Shown in pieces: positions 46,726 to 59,656 of a stretch of DNA of 64,000 bases; within the stretch, counting starts at the first letter, position 1, and every line of letters begins with the position of its first letter. The position numbers and the translations under genes were made by a program. The notes under the pieces were generated by a model. It had not been told where the DNA came from. It saw nothing but the letters and a program-made list of their open reading frames with translations, and did no database searches. This DNA comes from Aquisalinus luteolus. GTDB taxonomy: Bacteria > Pseudomonadota > Alphaproteobacteria > Caulobacterales > Parvularculaceae. The stretch covers positions 1,678,001 through 1,742,000 of the forward strand of contig NZ_VCJR02000001.1 of assembly GCF_009712425.2 (NCBI RefSeq), given 5' to 3'.

Positions 46726-46959
46726 TACGCATCCTCTTCCGGCCAGATCGGCCTTTTCCGATATGATTTCATTGCCCTACAGCTTTGGCAACAAACCTGT
46801 TCCGCCGTCCGCTCCGATCAATTCGTCTTGAAGAGCGCACCATTTGTCGCTCGCTTGGGGGACGGAGATCTGTTTTTGCGTTAATATGCATGAAAGAGGG
46901 CTGGAAAAGGGCAGACAAGACCACAGAAAACGTCCGGTCCGGGAAGGAAAGGCCTGAAC

Positions 46960-48042
46960 ATGCAGGTCCGGGGATGGAGAGCGTTCAGCAGGATGCCGTT
47001 CGCGGCAATACCCAACCTTTTGCTTCTTGTCGCCGTGGTCTGCCTGACAGGCTGCCAGACCCATCGCATCCAGGACAATTTCATCGAACTGCGTGAGGAC
47101 GGCGCCATCGTGATGCCCGTTACCTTTACCGATGACGGCGGCATGCTCATCGATGTGCTGGTAGACGGTCAGGGTCCCTACCCGTTTCTCGTCGATACCG
47201 GCTCGACCACGTCAGCCATTTTCAACGATGCCCGCGCGACACTGAACCTTGATGTCGTGCCAAACCGGCAGGTGCAGGTCAGGGGCATCGTCGGCACTGC
47301 CATGCGCCCGGTCGTGCGGATTGCCTCCATGGATATCGGCACCATTCGCGAGGAGGACAAGGTGCTCGTCGTCCTCGACAGCCGCCGCCAGAATGCCGGC
47401 GCTACCGCCTGGGGTCTTCTCGGCCTCGATATCCTCCACGATTTCGCCCTCGCCTGGTACCCGGAGGAGCAATCATTTTATTTCATCCCGCAGAAAAGCC
47501 TCGAGCCCTACGTCGAGACCGGCTGGATCGAGGTGCCCCTGCAGCGCGACCCCTATGCCACCGGGCTTGAAGAGCTGTATTTCGCCGATATCTCAATAGA
47601 CGAAAGGGTCATCCCCGGCCTCGTCGATCTCGGGTCTGCCTATACGCTGATGAACTGGGAAGACATTCAGCACCCGAACCTTCGCAAGTCACGCCAGAAC
47701 ATGCGACGCGAATGGCAGATGCAGGGCGCGGTGGAGGAATTCCTGCCAACCGTTGCCAGCATCTATCCGGTGCTGCGGATCGGCGATTACGCCTATTACG
47801 ATCATATGGTTCTGGTGCATGAATTCGATTCTGAGAACATCTCCGGCGCCCCGGGCCAGCCGCTGTTCATCGCCGGGGCCAGCATGTTCGCGCAGCATGA
47901 TTTCATCATGGACTTCGCAAACCGCAAGCTCTACCTGTCCCGCGCCTCCATGGACCGGCCCAAGCGTGGCGCGACGGGCACCAGGCTGCGCAGCTATGCG
48001 ACAGGCACCTTCAACGTTCAGTCTTTCTACTGGAACGACTGA
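46960..48042 (+). CDS. Retropepsin-like aspartic protease lipoprotein
   Basis: A 360-residue lipoprotein (lipobox LTGC, Cys32). The first domain has the aspartic-protease motif FLVDTGSTTS (Asp79) and a later hydrophobic-Gly flap partner (GLLGLDIL). A second motif, LVDLGSAYT (about residue 220), lies in a second similar half ending in GASMFAQHDFIMDF. This two-lobed arrangement would make a single-chain protease, unlike dimeric retropepsins. DLG in place of DTG may change activity. AAGGAAAGG precedes ATG. Confidence 0.8.
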   Translation: MQVRGWRAFSRMPFAAIPNLLLLVAVVCLTGCQTHRIQDNFIELREDGAIVMPVTFTDDGGMLIDVLVDGQGPYPFLVDTGSTTSAIFNDARATLNLDVVPNRQVQVRGIVGTAMRPVVRIASMDIGTIREEDKVLVVLDSRRQNAGATAWGLLGLDILHDFALAWYPEEQSFYFIPQKSLEPYVETGWIEVPLQRDPYATGLEELYFADISIDERVIPGLVDLGSAYTLMNWEDIQHPNLRKSRQNMRREWQMQGAVEEFLPTVASIYPVLRIGDYAYYDHMVLVHEFDSENISGAPGQPLFIAGASMFAQHDFIMDFANRKLYLSRASMDRPKRGATGTRLRSYATGTFNVQSFYWND

Positions 48043-48057
48043 ACCGTTTTTGTGGGA

Positions 48058-48783
48058 TTACTTCCGTGTACGCCATTCCCGCGCATAGGATGAAACCTCG
48101 TTATATTTCATCCTGTTGGCTTCATCCTGCTCGGCCATTTCTGCATCACTGGCGGCCCGTGCTTCATGGTCCCTCAGCAACGCGTCCCGCTTGATCGGCA
48201 CAAGCTGCGCGATCGGCATGCCCGCAGGCAGGGTAAAGTCGCCTACTGGCCCGGTCCACTGGAACGGGAAATTCACCGTCGTGTGGAAACGGTCGCAATC
48301 GACGAAGCCGGTGAAACAGGAAAACGGCAATTCGGCATGGTTGAACGGCTGGGTGAAGAGAACCGAATAGCCCTCCGGTACCCTGATGCGCCACGGATTG
48401 ATGAACTTCAGCGGCATCACCTGCTGGAATGGCGGCTCCGGCGCGCCGATCTGGCCGGGGTGATGTTGCTCGACCGGCTGGAACGGGGCATCCGCCGCCC
48501 AGCCCATCTGGATATTGATCCTGTCTTCCGGCACCAGCAGGCGCACGGACATCGGCAACGGGATCACATAGCCAAGGCCGAAGGCATCGGCCATCGGCAG
48601 GCAGGCTTTCGCGGTCAGCCCCGGCAGGCCTTCCTTCGTCGGCATGCCCATCTCCCGCTCCAGGCTGCGGTACCAGTCAGGGATGAACTTGCCGGCACGC
48701 TCCGGCGCTGGGATCACGCCTGCCAGATCGGGATTGCACAGGAACTCGATCTTGCCGCCGCTATCTTCCCTGCTCTCTTCCAT
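48058..48783 (-). CDS. Conserved hypothetical protein, DUF6065-like
   Basis: The 241-residue soluble protein opens with a conserved-looking NPDLAGVIPAPERAGKFIPDWYRSL and TAKACLPMADAFGLGYVIPLP, then a beta-rich centre (FTQPFNHAELPFSCFTGFVDCD) and a charged helical tail. It resembles DUF6065 proteins, whose function is unknown. ATG at 48783 is chosen; the frame extends to 48879 across the fumC promoter. It is convergent with the aspartic protease and divergent from fumC. Confidence 0.6.
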   Translation of the reverse strand: MEESREDSGGKIEFLCNPDLAGVIPAPERAGKFIPDWYRSLEREMGMPTKEGLPGLTAKACLPMADAFGLGYVIPLPMSVRLLVPEDRINIQMGWAADAPFQPVEQHHPGQIGAPEPPFQQVMPLKFINPWRIRVPEGYSVLFTQPFNHAELPFSCFTGFVDCDRFHTTVNFPFQWTGPVGDFTLPAGMPIAQLVPIKRDALLRDHEARAASDAEMAEQDEANRMKYNEVSSYAREWRTRK

Positions 48784-48893
48784 CTGGGGCCCCTTCCTCT
48801 CCAGCCATACTGAGAATGCTCTGAATGCTCTATGGCATTCATCATCATGACAGGATATACCGCGCCGGAATAACTGCAATCGAGGAGCCCATC

Positions 48894-50285
48894 ATGAGCG
48901 ATCATCGTACCGAAACCGACAGCTTCGGCCCGCTGGAAGTCCCTGCCGACAGATATTACGGCGCCCAGTCGGCCCGCTCCCTTATCAACTTCCCGATCGG
49001 CACAGAGACGATGCCGTCGCCGCTGATCCGTGCGCTCGGCATCATCAAGCGCTCCGCCGCCAATGTGAACATGGCGCAGGACAATCTCGAAGCGAAGGTC
49101 GGCAAGGCGATCGTAGATGCCGCGACCGAAGTCGCCGAAGGCAAGCTCGACGACCACTTTCCGCTGTCAGTCTGGCAGACCGGGTCCGGAACCCAGTCGA
49201 ACATGAACACCAACGAGGTCGTCGCCAACCGCGCCATCGAGATCCTCGGCGGCGAGATCGGCTCGAAATCGCCGGTCCACCCGAACGACCACGTCAACCG
49301 CTCACAGTCCTCCAACGATACCTTCCCGACGGCCATGCACATCGCTGCCGCCGAGGAGATCGTCCACCGCCTCGTCCCGGCGCTGCAGACCCTGCGCAAC
49401 GCCCTGAATGACAAGGCCAACAAGTTCGACGACATCATCAAGATCGGCCGCACCCATCTGCAGGACGCGACCCCGCTGACCCTCGGCCAGGAGTTCTCCG
49501 GCTACACCGCCATGGTCGAATACGGCATCGAGCGGGTCGAGGGCGTGTTGCCGCGTCTCTATGCGCTCGCTCAGGGCGGCACCGCGGTCGGCACCGGCAT
49601 CAATTCAAAGAAGGGCTTCGCCGAGAAGTTTGCGGAAGAAGTCGCCAGCTTCACCAAGCTGCCTTTCGTCACCGCCCCGAACAAGTTCGAGGCACTCGCC
49701 ACGCACGACGCGATGGTCGAAGCCCATGGTGCCCTGAACGAAGTCGCCGTCTCCCTGTTCAAGATCGCCAACGACATCCGCCTGCTTGGTTCCGGCCCGC
49801 GTTCGGGCATTGCCGAGATTTCCCTGCCGGAAAACGAGCCCGGCTCGTCGATCATGCCGGGCAAGGTCAACCCGACCCAGTGCGAGGCGATGACCATGGT
49901 CTGCGCCCAGGTCATGGGCAATAACACCACCGTCTCATTCGCCGGGTCGCAGGGTCATTTCGAGCTGAACGTGTTCAAGCCTGTCATCGCCTACAACACG
50001 CTGCAGTCGATCCGCCTGCTGAGTGATGCGGCCAATTCCTTCACCGACAAATGCGTCATCGGCATCAAGGCCAATACCGATCGCATCAAAGACCTGATGG
50101 AACGCTCGCTTATGCTGGTTACGGCGCTGGCGCCGACCATTGGCTATGACAATGCCACGAAGATCGCCAAGGAAGCGCACAAGAACGGCACGACCCTGCG
50201 CGAGGAAGCCGTCAAGCTCGGCTATGTCTCGGAAGAGGATTATGACGATATCGTCAAGCCGGAGCACATGATCTCGCCGCGCTAG
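48894..50285 (+). CDS. fumC: Class II fumarate hydratase
   Basis: The 463-residue iron-independent fumarase interconverts fumarate and malate in the TCA cycle. It has [12 protein letters not shown] near residue 100, the catalytic-His region [15 protein letters not shown], and the superfamily signature [13 protein letters not shown] with the catalytic Ser. ATG at 48894 has AGGAG six bases upstream; the open frame back to 48825 is not supported. The stop shares CTAG with the convergent kinase stop. Confidence 0.97.
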   Translation: MSDHRTETDSFGPLEVPADRYYGAQSARSLINFPIGTETMPSPLIRALGIIKRSAANVNMAQDNLEAKVGKAIVDAATEVAEGKLDDHFPLSVWQTGSGTQSNMNTNEVVANRAIEILGGEIGSKSPVHPNDHVNRSQSSNDTFPTAMHIAAAEEIVHRLVPALQTLRNALNDKANKFDDIIKIGRTHLQDATPLTLGQEFSGYTAMVEYGIERVEGVLPRLYALAQGGTAVGTGINSKKGFAEKFAEEVASFTKLPFVTAPNKFEALATHDAMVEAHGALNEVAVSLFKIANDIRLLGSGPRSGIAEISLPENEPGSSIMPGKVNPTQCEAMTMVCAQVMGNNTTVSFAGSQGHFELNVFKPVIAYNTLQSIRLLSDAANSFTDKCVIGIKANTDRIKDLMERSLMLVTALAPTIGYDNATKIAKEAHKNGTTLREEAVKLGYVSEEDYDDIVKPEHMISPR

Positions 50286-52003
50286 GGCGTGTCTTCCTCT
50301 TCGTCATCCTCTTGGGGGCGCAGCTTGTTGAGGGGAACACGGATGATGCAGGAAAACCCTTCCGGTGCGAATGTCCGCTTGACGTTCGCACCGATGGCGG
50401 CGCCCAGATAGGTCTCGACGATCTGGGTGCCGAACCCGGTGCGGGTCGGCTCGGTAACGGCAGGCCCGCCACTCTCCTTCCATCGCAGGATCAGGAAGCC
50501 GCCAGAACCATCTTCGGCGCTATCCGGCGGCAGGATATCCCACGTCACATTGAGTTTACCGCTGGGTACGGACAGGGCACCGTATTTGGCAGCATTCGTC
50601 GCCAGTTCATGCAAGGCGAGGCCCAGCGCCTGTGCCGCAGTCGGGCTGACTTCATAATCCGGCCCCTTCAATTCTGCCTGCCCGGCCCGCTCAGTCAGGA
50701 AGGAATCGAGCTGGATTTCGACAAGTGCTCTCAGCTCCGCCGCATTGAGGCGCGTACCGACGAGGCGGTCCAGTGACAGGGACAGGGCATTGATACGTTC
50801 CAGCAAGGCATCGGAAACGGTCGGATCAGCGCCCGAGCTGCGCAGGCTCTGCCGGGCAATGGAGCCGACAACGGTCAGCTGGTTCTTTGCCCGGTGCGAG
50901 ACTTCCTTGAGCAGGAACCGGATTTCCTCTTCCTTCTGAACCCGTTCACGGGATGCAGAGGCAAGCTGCTCTGAAACGATGTCGATTTCCGCGATACCTG
51001 TCTTGCGGGCGGCGACTAATTCCCCGGCACCAAGCGCATGGGCATCACGCGCCAGCTGTTTCATCGGGCGCGCCAGCACCCACGCTCCGCCCGCCGCCGC
51101 ACCGATCGAGATCAGCAGCAGCAGGAAGCCAGTCAACACCACCAGAAACCATGCCCGTCGCAACGGCGCCTCGACAACTTCCGCCGGCACCCATACAACG
51201 GCCAGCCATCCCTCCGGCTGGACCGACCGCACGGAGACGAGATAGCGCACGCCATCGCGTTCAACGAAGGTATGATCGTCCGGCTCCATCGCCTCGAGCA
51301 TGTCGTGTTCAAACAGGAAGGTCTGGCCGGTGGCGATATCGGCAGTGCCTGCCGCATACTGATTGTTCGGGTCGACAATCGCAAAATCCCAGCCTTGCGC
51401 CATTGGCAGGTCCACAGCGCGAACGAGGTCTCTGGCATTCTGCGTCAGCGCGAGGTTGATGGGCGCCATGCCTTCCCGAGGCAGGTGATAGGCCATGTTG
51501 AACACGATCTCGCCCGATGTCCGGCCGAAGAACAGGCTCGACATTTCGATCTGACCGGATTCCCTCGACGCATCGATCGCCTCCGTCGAGGAGCCCTTGC
51601 CCAGAGGGCTGCCATAGGCAACACGGGTGTTCAGGATCTGGTTGTACTCTTCATCGAGCACGAGGAAATACGTGCTGGAGCCAGCCAGTGCCGTCTGGGC
51701 ATCCTGGTGAATCCGGCTGAAATCATCAGTCAGCAATGCGCCCTTGGTCGACAGCAGCTGCAGCATATAGCGCATGCGCGCAGTCTCCCGCCTGAAACCG
51801 TCTGCAACGGTCGTCACCGCCGCTTCCGCCTGGGCATAGACCGCATCCCTGCGCGCATCGTCGTTGCGGTGGATCAGCGCTATGGAAAAAAGCAGGCTCG
51901 GCAGAAGGACGGCGAGAACGAGGAAAAACAGGACAAGGGCCAGCGGACGGCCCGGCCGGTCAGCATTCCCGGCATCGTTCTGTGTAGCGGGGCGAAAAAT
52001 CAT
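50282..52003 (-). CDS. HWE/HisKA_2-family sensor histidine kinase with Cache domain
   Basis: A 573-residue membrane kinase: N-terminal helix (about 22-45), a periplasmic dCache-type sensor (about 48-285), a second helix (about 287-312), a HAMP-like region (about 314-365) and a kinase core. The phospho-acceptor is His370 in [10 protein letters not shown]; the N-box [13 protein letters not shown] and the G-box TGFGTQIV are of the HWE/HisKA_2 type common in alphaproteobacteria. No response regulator is adjacent, so it is an orphan. The acidic tail ends EEEDTP. Confidence 0.9.
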   Translation of the reverse strand: MIFRPATQNDAGNADRPGRPLALVLFFLVLAVLLPSLLFSIALIHRNDDARRDAVYAQAEAAVTTVADGFRRETARMRYMLQLLSTKGALLTDDFSRIHQDAQTALAGSSTYFLVLDEEYNQILNTRVAYGSPLGKGSSTEAIDASRESGQIEMSSLFFGRTSGEIVFNMAYHLPREGMAPINLALTQNARDLVRAVDLPMAQGWDFAIVDPNNQYAAGTADIATGQTFLFEHDMLEAMEPDDHTFVERDGVRYLVSVRSVQPEGWLAVVWVPAEVVEAPLRRAWFLVVLTGFLLLLISIGAAAGGAWVLARPMKQLARDAHALGAGELVAARKTGIAEIDIVSEQLASASRERVQKEEEIRFLLKEVSHRAKNQLTVVGSIARQSLRSSGADPTVSDALLERINALSLSLDRLVGTRLNAAELRALVEIQLDSFLTERAGQAELKGPDYEVSPTAAQALGLALHELATNAAKYGALSVPSGKLNVTWDILPPDSAEDGSGGFLILRWKESGGPAVTEPTRTGFGTQIVETYLGAAIGANVKRTFAPEGFSCIIRVPLNKLRPQEDDEEEDTP

Positions 52004-52202
52004 TGCATGCCTTCTTCAGCCGTCCCTCGGAAGGCTCGCTAATAATCACAGCACGCAACCCTGCCCGAGGCGCACAAACTCTTGATATTAAGGCATATAT
52101 CACCCGGCGCATAAATCTAGGATAATTTTGAGGTGACTTTTTCAAAGGTCTCTGATATCCGGGCCGGCTGGCGACCGGGCTGGCGCACACTGGAGAGAGA
52201 TC

Positions 52203-54059
<1,857 letters not shown>

Positions 54060-56789
54060 TCATTCAAGGTACGGATAGTACCTCATGATAAGCTTTATCG
54101 TGTCGAACATCGAAATGAATTTGAACTGTTTGAAGTAGAGGTTTCTCAATTGCATCGCTGAAATAATAACCGAACTAGCGCTATCTGGTGCAGGGTTCAT
54201 GTCGAACAGCACCTGGGCATGGTCGAGCGACTGCTTGAATATACCGATCGCTACCGAGCTGTTGCCCTGCGCCGCTTCGAGTGACGCTGTCTGCTGTAAT
54301 GCAATAACCAGATCTCGCCTTGCACCCGCATCTCCAACCCAGTCATACAGCCTCTGGGCAATGCGCAGATTGTCATCAAACAGTTCACGCGCGACGTCGA
54401 AAGCCCTGTCTTCGAGCGCTATTCTGCCCAGTCGACCGAGGGCAGCAACCGGCATCCTTTGAGCAATTGGTGTCACTCTTTTCTCGGCAATGAACCGTGA
54501 GTGAGCCAACGATTCTTCAAAATGTCCTTTTGCAAGTTCTCTTTTACCAACTGCCAAATAGTAGTCTCCGGCACGCTCAAGGGCGGCGGATAGATTCTGC
54601 CTGTCCGTCATATCTTGCGTTTGCTCAAACAGCTCCCCTGCATGGGTCATCAATTCAGGAATCAGCGTCCCGACGCCCTCATGATTGTGCTTGGAGTTTT
54701 CAATATCACAAAGAATGCCAATCGCTTCGAGTAATCCCCGGCGATTGGAAAAGGTCCCTTTTTCTTTATAATATTCTCTTGAATAGGACAGCGCCTCTCT
54801 GGCAAATTGCTCAGCCCCTGTGATTTCTCCTTTCTGGAAAAGCAGCTTCGTCATCTCCTTGCAGGAGATAATGATTTTGTGATTGAATGCCGCTTCGGGC
54901 AGCCCAGCCATTTCAGTTCTTGCCAACTGTATAGACTGCTTCAGCACTGTCTCGGCTTCATCGAGCTGGCCTGCTTTCATCAGCGCCGTGCCGTACCTTT
55001 GCAGATAGTGGGCACGATCAAAATGATTCATGAAAACGTCCGCACCAGGGTCTTCTTTCAAAATCTGAGGCATCATCGCGCGGTACCAGCCAATGGCGTA
55101 ACCAGCTCTCCCCATCCCCAGGATCACACCCAGCATCTTGTCGAGTCCATAGATCGAGTGCGGATCGATCACTACTTTTTCGGGATCGAATTGATCCAGA
55201 ACGCTTCTCGCCAAGGCGTCACTTTCTCTGTATGCGTCCCTGTGCTCAAGCCTCAAGACAGCCATGTGTGCCACCTCGATAACGTCCCGAAAAGCCTCGC
55301 CGCCCTCGGCAATTGCCAAGTCCAGCAGCACTTCCAGCTCTGCATCCTCGGCAGTTTCAGTGGATATGCCCATCGCGGCTTCGCGAACTGCGCGCAACGC
55401 CTCCTGTGCCTGCGCTTCATCTACGAGATCCTGTAGTCTCTGGCGTGCCGCTTCCTGATAAAGGCGCGTGCGAAACTCCTGCTTATCCATTAGCGAGGAA
55501 GAAACAAAAGCGTAGGGATTTTCGGCGGCATCCAGACCTGCGTCCGGTTCCGGCAAGGCCAGTTTTTCCGCAACAGCCAAAGCGAGCTTGCGGGAGAACT
55601 TGACCCCCTGCAGGCTGGCCGCTGCCAGCGAACCCTGTACGCTCTGTGATGTTTCACACAGGCGCTCATAGATCAGGTCAATCAGATCGCATTCCATGAC
55701 ATAGCGCTCACCCTCTTCCGTCAGGGGGTTGAGCTGATCTCTTCCCGTGAAATAACGCGGTTTGGCGGCAAATTCCGCAACCAGCTCATCCATGAAAAGT
55801 GGATTGCCATCAGCCCGTTCCGCGAACAGCGTGACCTGTGCATCGCTCAAGCCCGGGAAAGCCGCTCTGACCATCGCCTCCAGACCGGAAAGACGGTCAA
55901 GTTCCAGCGTCGTCATACAGTCACCATGCGCAACGCTCAGGCTGGCCAAATGTTGCTGTTCACCACCGGAGGACCATTGTGCCCACTCACGCTGCCACGA
56001 AGTAATGACCACCATGATGGACCAGTTCTCCGTTCTGGCCTTCTGAAGCAGGTCCTCGACAAAGGCCGTGATCGACGCATCCTTGTCACTCCATTGTGCA
56101 TCGTCGATCAGCAGGACCACAGGTTTCGGCTCAATGCCGGGAGGGGGTTTATGGACGACCGCCCGCAACAGAAGCGCAATCTGTTCAGTCAGGTCCAATT
56201 CTGCGCGTTTGGCTGTCTCGTCGCCACTATGGCTGCGGATCTCATCTTCTTCGCGCGCGGCCTGTCTTTCATCATAAGCCGCCTTGCCGATATCATAAGC
56301 GGTCATGCCGAGACCTATAAACGTGCCAAAGACCGGAATGGCCGTAAGCAACGTGCCACCGGCAGCCATTGCCAATGTCTGGTTACGGGCATCCCGTCGG
56401 CTCTTGCCCTGAAACGAGGCTTCGAGCGAAGCCAGATGCGGCTTCAGTACCTGCAGCCCAGACCATAGGCACCCACCCGCATTGATGTTCCGTCGACCGG
56501 GATCGGAGATTCGCAATCCCCACCATAGAAAGGACGGATCGGTATCAGCTTGACCGCAATCACGCGGATCTGGATTGACCTCAAGATTTTTCCGATCCCG
56601 CGCAAGGCGGTCAGGCCAGTAGCCTCCCTGGTCTTCACTCAGGGAAAGCCAGTTATAGAACTCCTGGGCAAGGCGTGTCTTGCCAAACCCGCTCTCGGCC
56701 AAAAGCACCGCGACTTGGGGAGAACCAGCTTTCGCCTTCTCCCAGAGCTGTTGCAACGTATTCAGCTCACCTTTCCGGCCTATGAACAT
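54060..56789 (-). CDS. Large STAND-type ATPase with TPR-like repeats and internal hydrophobic hairpin
   Basis: A 909-residue protein. It opens with FIGRKGEL, as in AAA_16 STAND ATPases. Walker A is AESGFGKT (residues 31-38, Ala at the usual first Gly) and Walker B VVLLIDDAQW (about 224-233). The GxP element is DGNPLF. Between the Walker motifs, residues about 139-168 form a Gly/Ala-rich hydrophobic hairpin (AAGGTLLTAIPVFGTFIGLG). The C-terminal half (about 500-880) is helical repeats, TPR-like. There is no obvious DNA-binding or enzymatic effector domain. The coding DNA is visibly AT-richer than its neighbours, suggesting transfer. GGAGG precedes ATG. A sensor of stress, phage or peptides is conceivable but not shown. 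Confidence 0.82.
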   Translation of the reverse strand: MFIGRKGELNTLQQLWEKAKAGSPQVAVLLAESGFGKTRLAQEFYNWLSLSEDQGGYWPDRLARDRKNLEVNPDPRDCGQADTDPSFLWWGLRISDPGRRNINAGGCLWSGLQVLKPHLASLEASFQGKSRRDARNQTLAMAAGGTLLTAIPVFGTFIGLGMTAYDIGKAAYDERQAAREEDEIRSHSGDETAKRAELDLTEQIALLLRAVVHKPPPGIEPKPVVLLIDDAQWSDKDASITAFVEDLLQKARTENWSIMVVITSWQREWAQWSSGGEQQHLASLSVAHGDCMTTLELDRLSGLEAMVRAAFPGLSDAQVTLFAERADGNPLFMDELVAEFAAKPRYFTGRDQLNPLTEEGERYVMECDLIDLIYERLCETSQSVQGSLAAASLQGVKFSRKLALAVAEKLALPEPDAGLDAAENPYAFVSSSLMDKQEFRTRLYQEAARQRLQDLVDEAQAQEALRAVREAAMGISTETAEDAELEVLLDLAIAEGGEAFRDVIEVAHMAVLRLEHRDAYRESDALARSVLDQFDPEKVVIDPHSIYGLDKMLGVILGMGRAGYAIGWYRAMMPQILKEDPGADVFMNHFDRAHYLQRYGTALMKAGQLDEAETVLKQSIQLARTEMAGLPEAAFNHKIIISCKEMTKLLFQKGEITGAEQFAREALSYSREYYKEKGTFSNRRGLLEAIGILCDIENSKHNHEGVGTLIPELMTHAGELFEQTQDMTDRQNLSAALERAGDYYLAVGKRELAKGHFEESLAHSRFIAEKRVTPIAQRMPVAALGRLGRIALEDRAFDVARELFDDNLRIAQRLYDWVGDAGARRDLVIALQQTASLEAAQGNSSVAIGIFKQSLDHAQVLFDMNPAPDSASSVIISAMQLRNLYFKQFKFISMFDTIKLIMRYYPYLE

Positions 56790-57024
56790 TCGCCTCCCCC
56801 GTGATATGAACCAACCATTTCCTGACAGAAACTTGGTTTATAGTCTGAAGATCACGGCATCAACAAATAGCGCTGCGTCGAATCCTGGAGGGTGGCTTCG
56901 CCAGGTAACGCTGCTATTGGCGAGATATCAATCAGATGGCTCAGTCGCTACACCATCAGGCCCGCTAGAGACCACACCTTGAGTACTTCCCTCAGCTGAG
57001 TAACGGGCCGGGCATGCTGCATTA

Positions 57025-57933
57025 TTATTCCGCTTCCTGCCAGACGCGCACATAGTCGACTTCCATCCGTACCGGGAAGTCGGCCTTGTCGATCTGGTCC
57101 GGCTCGCCGCCCCAGCCGCCGACGGCGACGTTCAACAGCAGATAATGCGGGTCGTCGAACGGCCAGGAGCCATAGCCCTCGCCATTGTTCTTGAGCTCGA
57201 AATACATCTCGTCATCCATGCCGATGGCGATTTTTTCCGGCGTCCAGTGCAGCTGGTAGCGATGGAAGGCCTCGCACACATCCTCGACATAGATCTGGTT
57301 GGCGCGCTGGGTGTTGATGGTGTGGTTGAAGTCCTTGGTGTGCAGCGTGCCATGCACCGTGCCCGGGTCGCGACCGACATGTTCCATGATGTCGATCTCG
57401 CCGATCTCCGGCCAGTTCTTGTCCTCGGCCGTGCCCAGCGTCCAGATCGCCGGCCATGAACCATAGGCGCAGGGCAGCTTGGCGCTGATCTCGTAAAACC
57501 CATAAGTCCAGGTCTGCTTGCCGTTGGTGATCAGTCGGGCGGAGGTGAACTCCTGCCCGCCCCAATCGTCCATGTCGTCCAGCTCTTCGGCATGGGCCTC
57601 GATGATCAGTACGCCATCTTCCTGGCGGGAGTTTTTAAGCCGCGCATCGGAATAATATTGCAGCTCGTTATTATACCACCCGCCCTTGTTGGCATGGGTG
57701 TCGTAGGCCCACTTGGAACTGTCAGGCAGGCCGTCGCCATTGAACTCGTCAGCCCACACCAGGTCGTAACCGGCAGGCGGGGACTGCTCCAGCTTGTAGC
57801 TGACCTTGGATGCCTCTTTCGCGCCGAGATTCATGTCATCGTCAGCGGTGGCGCAGCCAACAATGGCAAACCCACTGGCCATGGCCAGCAGAGATGCCTT
57901 GAACATGTGCGAACGGTGTAGGGATAGTGCCAT
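57025..57933 (-). CDS. Family 16 glycoside hydrolase lipoprotein, endo-1,3-beta-glucanase-like
   Basis: A 302-residue lipoprotein (lipobox IVGC, Cys27) with a GH16 jelly-roll (about 55-300). The catalytic motif EIDIME gives nucleophile Glu179, Asp181 and acid/base Glu184; Trp-rich substrate-cleft segments ([22 protein letters not shown]) are present. The pattern fits laminarinases that cut beta-1,3-glucans of algae. RBS AGAGGA precedes ATG at 57933. It is divergent from the SulP gene. Confidence 0.92.
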   Translation of the reverse strand: MALSLHRSHMFKASLLAMASGFAIVGCATADDDMNLGAKEASKVSYKLEQSPPAGYDLVWADEFNGDGLPDSSKWAYDTHANKGGWYNNELQYYSDARLKNSRQEDGVLIIEAHAEELDDMDDWGGQEFTSARLITNGKQTWTYGFYEISAKLPCAYGSWPAIWTLGTAEDKNWPEIGEIDIMEHVGRDPGTVHGTLHTKDFNHTINTQRANQIYVEDVCEAFHRYQLHWTPEKIAIGMDDEMYFELKNNGEGYGSWPFDDPHYLLLNVAVGGWGGEPDQIDKADFPVRMEVDYVRVWQEAE

Positions 57934-58155
57934 TCCAGTTTCCTCTTGTTGTCTTTTCCCAGCTTATCTGTAATCGGCGCCTGCTCAAACCCGGTTGCGG
58001 TGAACCGGCTTGCTGGGCAAGCTGAAATGGACAAACGCTCCTTTGCTGCAGCGCAAAATCAAGACTGGCTATCGCCGCCCAACGCTGCTAAGCCCTGCCC
58101 ATCAACCAGACAGAACAGCATTATTGTACGCTCCCAGCCCCGTTGGAGACGATCA

Positions 58156-59646
58156 TTGACTACTGACTTTATCGCCCGCATGCAGCGCGAATGGCTCGGC
58201 AATATCCGCGCCGACCTCCTTGCCGGTCTCGTTGTCGCCCTGGCGCTGATCCCGGAGGCGATCGCCTTCTCGATCATCGCCGGTGTCGATCCCAAGGTCG
58301 GGCTATACGCCTCCTTCTCCATCGCCGTCCTCGTCGCGATAACCGGTGGGCGTCCGGGCATGATCTCCGCCGCCACTGCCGCCACCGCCGTGCTCATGGG
58401 CTCGCTTGTGCGCGATCATGGGCTAGACTACCTGCTCGCCGCCACGGTGCTCGCCGGTCTCATACAGATCGGCTGCGGTCTCTTGAAACTTGGCTATGTC
58501 ATGCGCTTCGTCTCGCGCTCGGTGCTCACCGGCTTCGTCAACGCGCTGGCCATCCTCATCTTCATGGCGCAGCTGCCGGAGCTGATCGGCGTGCCATGGC
58601 TGACCTATCCAATGGTCGCGGGCGGGCTTGCCATCATCTATCTCTTCCCGATGCTGACGAAGGCGATCCCGTCGCCGCTCGTCTGCATCGTCGTGCTCAC
58701 CGGCATCGCGCTGTTCTTCGGCTTCGACCTGCGCACGGTTGGCGATATGGGCGAGTTGCCGGACACGCTGCCTGTTTTCCTCCTGCCGGATATCCCGCTC
58801 ACATGGGAAACGCTGCAGATCATCCTGCCGTACTCAGCCGCCGTCGCCGTGGTCGGCCTGCTGGAATCCCTCCTCACCGCCTCCATCGTCGACGAGCTGA
58901 CCGACACGCCCTCCGACAAGAACCAGGAATGTATCGGCCAGGGCATCGCCAACACCGCAACCGGCTTTATCGGCGGCATGGCAGGTTGCGCCATGATCGG
59001 CCAGTCGATCATCAACGTGAAATCCGGCGGCCGCGGACGGCTCTCCTGTTTCGCCGCCGGTATCATCCTGCTGATACTCGTGGTCTTCCTCGGCGATCTC
59101 GTCTCGATGATTCCCATGGCAGCCCTCGTCGCGATCATGATCATGGTCTCCATCGGCACCTTCTCGTGGTCGTCGATCCGGAACCTGCGCGATCATCCGC
59201 GCTCCTCGTCCCTCGTCATGATCGCGACCGTCGTCACCGTAATCTTCACCCACAACCTCGCCATCGGCGTGCTGATCGGCGTGCTGCTCTCTGGCATTTT
59301 CTTCGCCTGGAAGATCGCCCAGCTGTTCGGTGTGAACTCGACCCTGTCGGAGGACGGCACCACCCGCACTTATCGCGTCACCGGCCAGCTGTTCTTTGCC
59401 TCAGTCGAAGACTTCAACGCCGCCTTCGATTTCAAGGAAGCGCTCGACAAGGTCGTCATCGATGTTTCACAAGCCCATATCTGGGACATCTCCTCGGTCA
59501 CGGCCATCGACATGACGGTCTTGAAATTCCGCCGCGAAGGCGCTGAGGTCGAGATCGTCGGCATGAACAAGGCAAGCGAGACCCTGGTCGACCGGCTGGC
59601 AGAACATGACAAGCCCGGCGCGATGGACCGGCTGCTGAACCATTAG
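58156..59646 (+). CDS. SulP-family (SLC26) anion permease with STAS domain
   Basis: A 496-residue transporter with about 12-14 helices. The hallmark [24 protein letters not shown] lies near the start, with Pro-Glu-Ala and Gly-Leu-Tyr as the key residues, and a C-terminal STAS domain (about 400-490) follows. SulP proteins carry sulfate, bicarbonate or dicarboxylates; the substrate is not known. The frame opens at 57946, but TTG at 58156 has GGAG seven bases upstream and the usual short lead into the first helix. It forms a two-gene unit with the following stress protein. Confidence 0.9.
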   Translation: MTTDFIARMQREWLGNIRADLLAGLVVALALIPEAIAFSIIAGVDPKVGLYASFSIAVLVAITGGRPGMISAATAATAVLMGSLVRDHGLDYLLAATVLAGLIQIGCGLLKLGYVMRFVSRSVLTGFVNALAILIFMAQLPELIGVPWLTYPMVAGGLAIIYLFPMLTKAIPSPLVCIVVLTGIALFFGFDLRTVGDMGELPDTLPVFLLPDIPLTWETLQIILPYSAAVAVVGLLESLLTASIVDELTDTPSDKNQECIGQGIANTATGFIGGMAGCAMIGQSIINVKSGGRGRLSCFAAGIILLILVVFLGDLVSMIPMAALVAIMIMVSIGTFSWSSIRNLRDHPRSSSLVMIATVVTVIFTHNLAIGVLIGVLLSGIFFAWKIAQLFGVNSTLSEDGTTRTYRVTGQLFFASVEDFNAAFDFKEALDKVVIDVSQAHIWDISSVTAIDMTVLKFRREGAEVEIVGMNKASETLVDRLAEHDKPGAMDRLLNH

Positions 59647-59656
59647 GGAGACAAGA

